This document shows, in pieces, positions 8,161-11,475 of a stretch of 11,475 bases of DNA. The notes beneath the pieces are model-generated. The model made no database searches. It worked only from the letters and a program-made list of their open reading frames with translations, and was not told where the DNA came from. Position 1 is the stretch's first letter. Each line of letters opens with the position of its first letter. Both the position numbers and the translations under genes were made by a program. The stretch is from Methylocapsa sp. (GTDB lineage: Bacteria; Pseudomonadota; Alphaproteobacteria; Rhizobiales; Beijerinckiaceae), in contig JAFMSB010000027.1 of assembly GCA_017353815.1 (NCBI GenBank), forward strand, positions 1 through 11,475. The letters run 5' to 3'.

Positions 8161-9399
8161 ATGGCCGGTGCGGCTTTACACTCGTCCGGTTCCAGCGAGC
8201 AGCGCCAAACGCCGGGCCGCGCCGTGACCCATGCATCGAGTGTCGTCCAATCCCTTTCGCCTCGCGAGACTCTTCTTTCGCTCGGCTCGGCAATCGTTTC
8301 GATCACAATCGTCGGCATGGGACTTTCGCTCACCATGCCGCTGCTTGCGGTGCGGCTCGATGAGCAAGGATTTTCCGCCCGTGCAATCGGCCTGAATTCC
8401 ACCGCGGCTGGCCTCGCGGTTATCGTTGGCGCCGCTGCCGTCCCGGCCTTCATGCGTTATTTTGGGGTGAAGAGGCTTTTGCTGCTAGCCGTTTTCGTTA
8501 GCTGCTTGAGCCTTGCAAGCTTTGCTTCGACGCAAAATTATTGGTTTTGGCTTGCCGTGCGCGCTGTCTTTTCCGGGGCGCTCAGCGCGCTTTTCGTGTC
8601 CAGCGAGTACTGGATCAATGCCCTCGCCCCGCCGCGGCACCGCGGCTTCGTCCTGGGATTTTATGCAACGAGCTTAGCCGCCGGTTTTGCCATTGGCCCG
8701 ATGATTTTGGGATTCACCGGCACCGGCGGCATCCAGCCATTCTTGACCGGGATCGCGCTCTTCCTGCTCGCGGGCGCGCCCGTCATCCTTTGGAGCGGAA
8801 AGCCGCCCGCGATCCTGCGCCTGCCGGGCGTTAGCTATCTCACCGTCTTGGGCAGCGTTCCGCTCGCGGCTTTTGCGGGTCTGCTGCACGGCGCGATTGA
8901 AACCGCATGCCTCGCTTTGCTGCCGGTTTATGCTATGCGCAGCGGAAGGAGCGCGGAAACCGGAGCGCTGCTCGTCAGTCTCTTTTCGCTCGGCAATGTC
9001 GTCTTTCAGCTTCCAGCCGGCTTTCTCTCCGACCGGATGGAAAGAGGCAAGCTCCTTGTTTGGCTGGCTTTTCTAAGCCTCTGCGGGGCCCTTGCCATGG
9101 GTCTTGCCGGTCCTGGGCAATTCCTCCTCTTTTGCTGGCTGCTCGTGGTTTGGGGGGGCATTGCCGGGAGCCTTTATGCTGTCGGGCTTGCGCATCTTGG
9201 CTCGCGCTATCAGGGTCCGGATTTAGCCAGCGCAAATGCCACCTTCATCATGCTGTATGCGGCGGGGATGATCGCGGGTCCGCCCATCGCAGGCCTCGGC
9301 ATGGATCTTTATTCGCCCAATGGATTGTTCTTTTCGATTGCGGCACTCCTTACGCTCTATCTTGCCCTTTCCCGGCTGCCGCACATTAAAACTGAGTGA
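8161..9399 (+). CDS. MFS permease, YcaD-like
   Basis: This encodes 412 aa from ATG 8161, an integral inner-membrane protein with about 12 hydrophobic segments. It has the two-fold layout of the major facilitator superfamily: segments from about residues 38-63, 76-95, 104-123, 128-147, 165-184 and 195-211, then a second set from 225 to the end. The second-half loop motif GFLSDRMERGK (residues 287-297) is MFS-like, and SSEYWINALAPPRHRG (residues 147-162) parallels the ESWLN..RG region of YcaD-type transporters. The substrate cannot be predicted; YcaD-like proteins are poorly characterised. The start is uncertain: GTG 8149, ATG 8161 and GTG 8224 are all in frame, and only 8161 has a purine-rich GGCGGA nearby, at short spacing. 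It sits alone on its transcript, with a parS site just upstream and a repeat-bearing spacer downstream. Confidence 0.87.
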   Translation: MAGAALHSSGSSEQRQTPGRAVTHASSVVQSLSPRETLLSLGSAIVSITIVGMGLSLTMPLLAVRLDEQGFSARAIGLNSTAAGLAVIVGAAAVPAFMRYFGVKRLLLLAVFVSCLSLASFASTQNYWFWLAVRAVFSGALSALFVSSEYWINALAPPRHRGFVLGFYATSLAAGFAIGPMILGFTGTGGIQPFLTGIALFLLAGAPVILWSGKPPAILRLPGVSYLTVLGSVPLAAFAGLLHGAIETACLALLPVYAMRSGRSAETGALLVSLFSLGNVVFQLPAGFLSDRMERGKLLVWLAFLSLCGALAMGLAGPGQFLLFCWLLVVWGGIAGSLYAVGLAHLGSRYQGPDLASANATFIMLYAAGMIAGPPIAGLGMDLYSPNGLFFSIAALLTLYLALSRLPHIKTE

Positions 9400-9545
9400 T
9401 TGCGGTGGCGAACCGGCCTCTGCCCGCATTTGCTGCGGTCAAACAAAAATCACCCTCCGCGGCATGTGAGGACCCGCCCGCCGCCCGTTAACGCCGCATT
9501 TACCGTGGCCGCGCAAATTGTCGGCTCGCGGGGACCGAAGCCCTT

Positions 9546-9626
9546 AGAGCGAATTCCGCAAAAGTTGACAGACTTTCGCGACCAGAATCCGCTCCAACTT
9601 ATTGATTTGGCGCGATTTCTTATCGC
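9546..9626. repeat. Imperfect palindromic intergenic repeat
   Basis: AGCGAATTC (9548-9556) pairs with GAATCCGCT (9585-9593) with one mismatch, and the inner GCAAAAGT (9558-9565) pairs with ACTTTCGC (9572-9579) with one mismatch, around a 6-base loop. A second small hairpin, GCGAT/ATCGC, lies at 9612-9626. The wording (AGAGCGAATTCCGCAAAAGT, then GCTCCAACTT) resembles dispersed palindromic elements I associate with Hyphomicrobiales intergenic regions. That it is multicopy cannot be shown from one window. The embedded TTGACA at 9565-9570 has no -10 partner. Confidence 0.55.
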
Positions 9627-9658
9627 TCGGCCGATTCCAGCCGAGCGGAAAGCGCGCT

Positions 9659-9664
9659 AGGAGG
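9659..9664 (+). promoter_or_regulatory. Strong Shine-Dalgarno for the response regulator
   Basis: A perfect AGGAGG lies four bases before ATG 9669. It fixes the start of the regulator gene and shows that translation initiation was once, or still is, strong despite damage further down the gene. Confidence 0.7.
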
Positions 9665-9668
9665 ATGC

Positions 9669-10574
9669 ATGCCCGCCCGAATGCTCATCGCCGAAGGCGA
9701 TCCTATCCAGCGGCGGCTCCTGGAGGGCCTTTGCAACCGCTTGGGCTACGAGGCCGAGGCCGCCGCAGACGCGGATGCAGTGCTGACCCGGCTGCTCACC
9801 CCGGCTCAGGCGAAAATAGACCTTCTCATTCTGGACCTTGCAGTGCCTGGCTGCGGCGGCTTGGACCTGCTCGAGCGCCTCAAATCGGCTGGCAAGACGA
9901 TGCCTGTCATCGCCCAAGCGCCCCAAGGCGCAGTTGATTTGGGCCTATGCGCAATTCGCGCAGGCGCCCAAGATTTCGTCGTCAAGCCCGCGGGAGCCGA
10001 GAGGCTGCAAATCGCAATTAAAAACGCGCTTTATATCGCCCGGCTTGCGGAAGAGCTGAGTTTTTCTCAGCAGAAATCCTCCGGACAATTGTTGCTTGGC
10101 AATCTCAAGACCGGAAGCGCGGCCATGATGCGCGCGCTCCGGCAGGGCGAAAAGGCGGCAAAAACGAACATCCCCCTGCTCCTTGAAGGCGAAGCAGGCT
10201 CCGGCAAGCAGGTTTTTGCGCGGGCCATTCATGGCGAATCCCCGCGGCGCAAAGGCCCCTTCGTGAGTGTCAAATGCGCCTCGCTAAATGAGGGTGCCGA
10301 GGCGGCCCTGTTTGGGAGCGAAGGTGGCGAGAGCGGAAGGAAGCCGGGCAGTTTCACTCAGGCGGATGGCGGCACCCTGTTTCTTGGCAACATCGGCGAA
10401 CTGCCTTTGAATGTGCAAGAGAAACTTCTGCGGGCGCTGATCGAGGGCGCCGCCTATCCCATTGGAACGCAGCGGCCGGTTAAGGCCGATGTGCGCGTGA
10501 TCTCGTCCACAGGCCCTCATCTGATTAATGCGTCAAGCGTGGCACTTTCCGCGAAGATCTATTTTACCGGCTAA
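9669..10574 (+). CDS. 5' fragment of the response regulator: receiver plus most of the AAA+ domain
   Basis: As read, this is 301 aa. The receiver spans about 1-120: phosphoacceptor Asp56 (LLILDLAVPG), acidic pocket Glu9/Asp11 (AEGDP) and Lys106 (DFVVKP) are present. The usual Thr/Ser switch residue is missing (VIAQAPQG where VxxTA is typical). The AAA+ part starts near 145, with Walker A GEAGSGK (Lys180) intact, but GAFTGA is deleted and Walker B reads LGN. The last ten or so residues, after the frameshift, are out of frame and not homologous to anything expected. The start is supported by the AGGAGG at 9659-9664. Confidence 0.7.
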   Translation: MPARMLIAEGDPIQRRLLEGLCNRLGYEAEAAADADAVLTRLLTPAQAKIDLLILDLAVPGCGGLDLLERLKSAGKTMPVIAQAPQGAVDLGLCAIRAGAQDFVVKPAGAERLQIAIKNALYIARLAEELSFSQQKSSGQLLLGNLKTGSAAMMRALRQGEKAAKTNIPLLLEGEAGSGKQVFARAIHGESPRRKGPFVSVKCASLNEGAEAALFGSEGGESGRKPGSFTQADGGTLFLGNIGELPLNVQEKLLRALIEGAAYPIGTQRPVKADVRVISSTGPHLINASSVALSAKIYFTG

Positions 10575-10576
10575 AT

Positions 10577-11158
10577 GTGCTTCCCGTGACCATTCCCGCG
10601 CTGCGGGGCCGGAGCGAAGATATTCCGGGATTAGCCTTGCGCTTTTGTGCGCGTTTCAGCGCGGAAGAAGGAAAAAGAATCCGCGGCCTCTGCGCGGAAG
10701 CGGTCGCGCTCCTTTGCGCTTATGATTGGCCGGGGAACATCAGGCAGCTGGAAAATTCCATCTTTCGCGCCGTGGCGCTTGCCGAAGGAAATGAACTTAC
10801 GGTTGCCGATTTTCCACAAATCGCGGCGCGGGTTGAGGGTTTCGACATCCGTATTCCCCCGGCCCCGCCCGTAGCGCCGCGCGGGCTTGCACCCGCAAAA
10901 GAGTTTGTCAGGGTCGAGTTACGCGACCCAAATGTTGTTTCGCTCCTCAATGTCAGCGGAAATATGCGGCCGCTCAAAGAGCTTGAGGCCGAAGCAATAC
11001 GATTCGCGCTTGCCCATTATCGCGGGCAGATGTCCCGCGTGGCACGAAGCCTCGGGATTGGCCGCTCAACTCTTTACCGCAAATTGAGACAGCATGGCCT
11101 CGAACAAATTGTAGCAGGGCCGGGCTGCGAAGAAGGCGCGCAGCCAGTGCGCGCATGA
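10577..11158 (+). CDS. 3' fragment of the response regulator: end of AAA+ plus Fis-type DNA-binding domain
   Basis: As an isolated frame from GTG 10577 this is 193 aa. True homology begins earlier, at 10541 (GTFREDLFYRLN), so the GTG is probably not an authentic start and has no clear ribosome binding site. It contains the conserved LPVTIPALRGRSEDIPG, the sensor II motif WPGNIRQLEN (GNIRQLEN is residues 356-363 of the restored protein), a Pro-rich linker and a Fis/HTH_8 domain (ALAHYRGQMSRVARSLGIG, RSTLYRKL at 466-473). This half is well conserved, unlike the catalytic part of the AAA+ domain, so DNA binding could persist if it were translated. Confidence 0.65.
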   Translation: MLPVTIPALRGRSEDIPGLALRFCARFSAEEGKRIRGLCAEAVALLCAYDWPGNIRQLENSIFRAVALAEGNELTVADFPQIAARVEGFDIRIPPAPPVAPRGLAPAKEFVRVELRDPNVVSLLNVSGNMRPLKELEAEAIRFALAHYRGQMSRVARSLGIGRSTLYRKLRQHGLEQIVAGPGCEEGAQPVRA

Positions 11159-11168
11159 GAGCAGCAGA

Positions 11169-11186
11169 TTGTGGCAGCGGCCACAA
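11169..11186. terminator. Hairpin downstream of the response regulator
   Basis: TTGTGGC (11169-11175) and GCCACAA (11180-11186) form a perfect 7-bp stem with a 4-base loop, 11 bases after the regulator's stop. The bases that follow are GAAAAATTT, not a T-run, so on the plus strand it is not a classic intrinsic terminator. It could be an RNA 3'-end stabiliser or a protein-binding dyad. Confidence 0.35.
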
Positions 11187-11328
11187 GAAAAATTTGATGC
11201 CTGGCGCAGCGCGCGGGCAGTTTCGTGAGTTATTCTCTTGCGGCCGTGCATTAGTACGATTCAGCAGGCGGCATTCGAGTCGCTGCCGGTTTTTGGCCGG
11301 GCCAAGAGCTGGGGAGAGACGCAAGGCG

Positions 11329-11475
11329 GTGAATGGGATCAAGCGCTGTCTTTCTCGGGCAACGAGTTTGGCTGGCGCGCTGGGCATCGGGCTTTGTGCT
11401 CCGTTTTTCCCAATCGCAAATCTTCATGCCCAAAGCACTTCCCAAGAGCAAAAACCGGCGGCGGCCGCCAGCCGC
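11329..11475 (+). CDS. N-terminus of a probable secreted protein (3' end outside window)
   Basis: From GTG 11329 the frame is open to the window end (49 codons). It reads as a signal peptide: basic start NGIKRCLSR, a hydrophobic core (LAGALGIGLCAPFFPIA) and a probable HAQ/S cleavage site, then a polar, Ala/Pro/Gln-rich stretch (STSQEQKPAAAASR) typical of a linker after export. GGGGAGAG at 11311-11318 lies about 10 bases upstream. There is an overlapping alternative frame from ATG 11333, but it gives an Arg-rich sequence with no recognisable features. The function cannot be told from this fragment. Confidence 0.5.
   Translation, partial: MNGIKRCLSRATSLAGALGIGLCAPFFPIANLHAQSTSQEQKPAAAASR

Larger units (their letters stand above)
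9669..11158 (+). pseudogene. Frameshifted sigma-54-type response regulator (receiver, degenerate AAA+, Fis HTH)
   Basis: Two adjoining frames make one NtrC-like protein. The first frame reads DVRVISSTGPHLINASSV and then loses homology; from base 10541 the other frame reads GTFREDLFYRLNVLP, the exact continuation expected. Adding one G to the GG at 10541-10542 would restore a 496-aa protein. The frameshift therefore lies between 10529 (just after a stop in the second frame) and about 10545. Independently of this, the AAA+ domain lacks the GAFTGA loop (LFGSEGGESGRKPGSF, residues 214-229) and its Walker B acids (FLGNIG instead of FLDEIG, residues 238-243). By family knowledge such a protein should not hydrolyse ATP normally or remodel sigma-54 polymerase. 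Several lesions favour a decaying gene; a sequencing error combined with a repressor-like paralogue is the alternative. No partner kinase is in view. Confidence 0.75.

Noticed and set aside
8018..8227. A short plus-strand frame containing MFHVKH
   Set aside because: MFHVKH is simply the translation of the parS palindrome, which yields such residues wherever parS occurs. The rest has no protein-like features.
9565..9593. TTGACA as a -35 promoter box for the regulator
   Set aside because: With a 17-base spacer the -10 position reads TCCGCT, far from consensus. The hexamer is part of the repeat's hairpin.
9400..9660. An 86-codon frame between the permease and the regulator
   Set aside because: It runs through the palindromic repeat, has no ribosome binding site and is of low-complexity Pro/Arg composition.

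Overview
The window suggests the chromosome of an alphaproteobacterium, most likely a member of the Hyphomicrobiales (Rhizobiales) and possibly Beijerinckiaceae-like. This is inferred from four things: the style of the TopA and RNase R proteins, a sigma-54-type response regulator whose C-terminal half resembles a family I associate with that order, a dispersed-looking intergenic palindromic repeat, and moderately high GC. No rRNA, tRNA, CRISPR array or transposase gene was recognised.

Layout. (1) 1-2299: the 3' part of a secreted or surface-type copper radical oxidase (galactose/glyoxal oxidase fold, all copper ligands present), followed 13 bases later by a small protein with a signal peptide. 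The two are probably co-transcribed. (2) 2300-2813: mostly non-coding, but with a credible 55-aa minus-strand gene that has its own Shine-Dalgarno sequence. (3) 2814-7996: the housekeeping pair topA (DNA topoisomerase I) and rnr (ribonuclease R), same strand, 83 bases apart. (4) 7997-9399: a short spacer holding a perfect 16-bp parS (ParB-binding) palindrome, then an MFS permease of the YcaD type. (5) 9400-9668: a spacer with an imperfect palindromic repeat. (6) 9669-11158: a response regulator of the NtrC/Fis class, split by an apparent one-base frameshift and also lacking the GAFTGA loop and the Walker B acidic pair. (7) 11159-11475: a spacer with a hairpin, then the start of a gene whose first 49 codons read as a signal peptide; it runs off the window.

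The genes do not form one pathway. topA and rnr are nucleic-acid housekeeping functions; the oxidase and its small neighbour form a separate export-type unit; the permease and regulator stand alone. The points most worth a second look are the isolated perfect parS next to rnr and the permease, and the regulator that keeps its DNA-binding domain but has lost the parts needed to activate sigma-54 polymerase. I did not find a clearly new multi-gene system.
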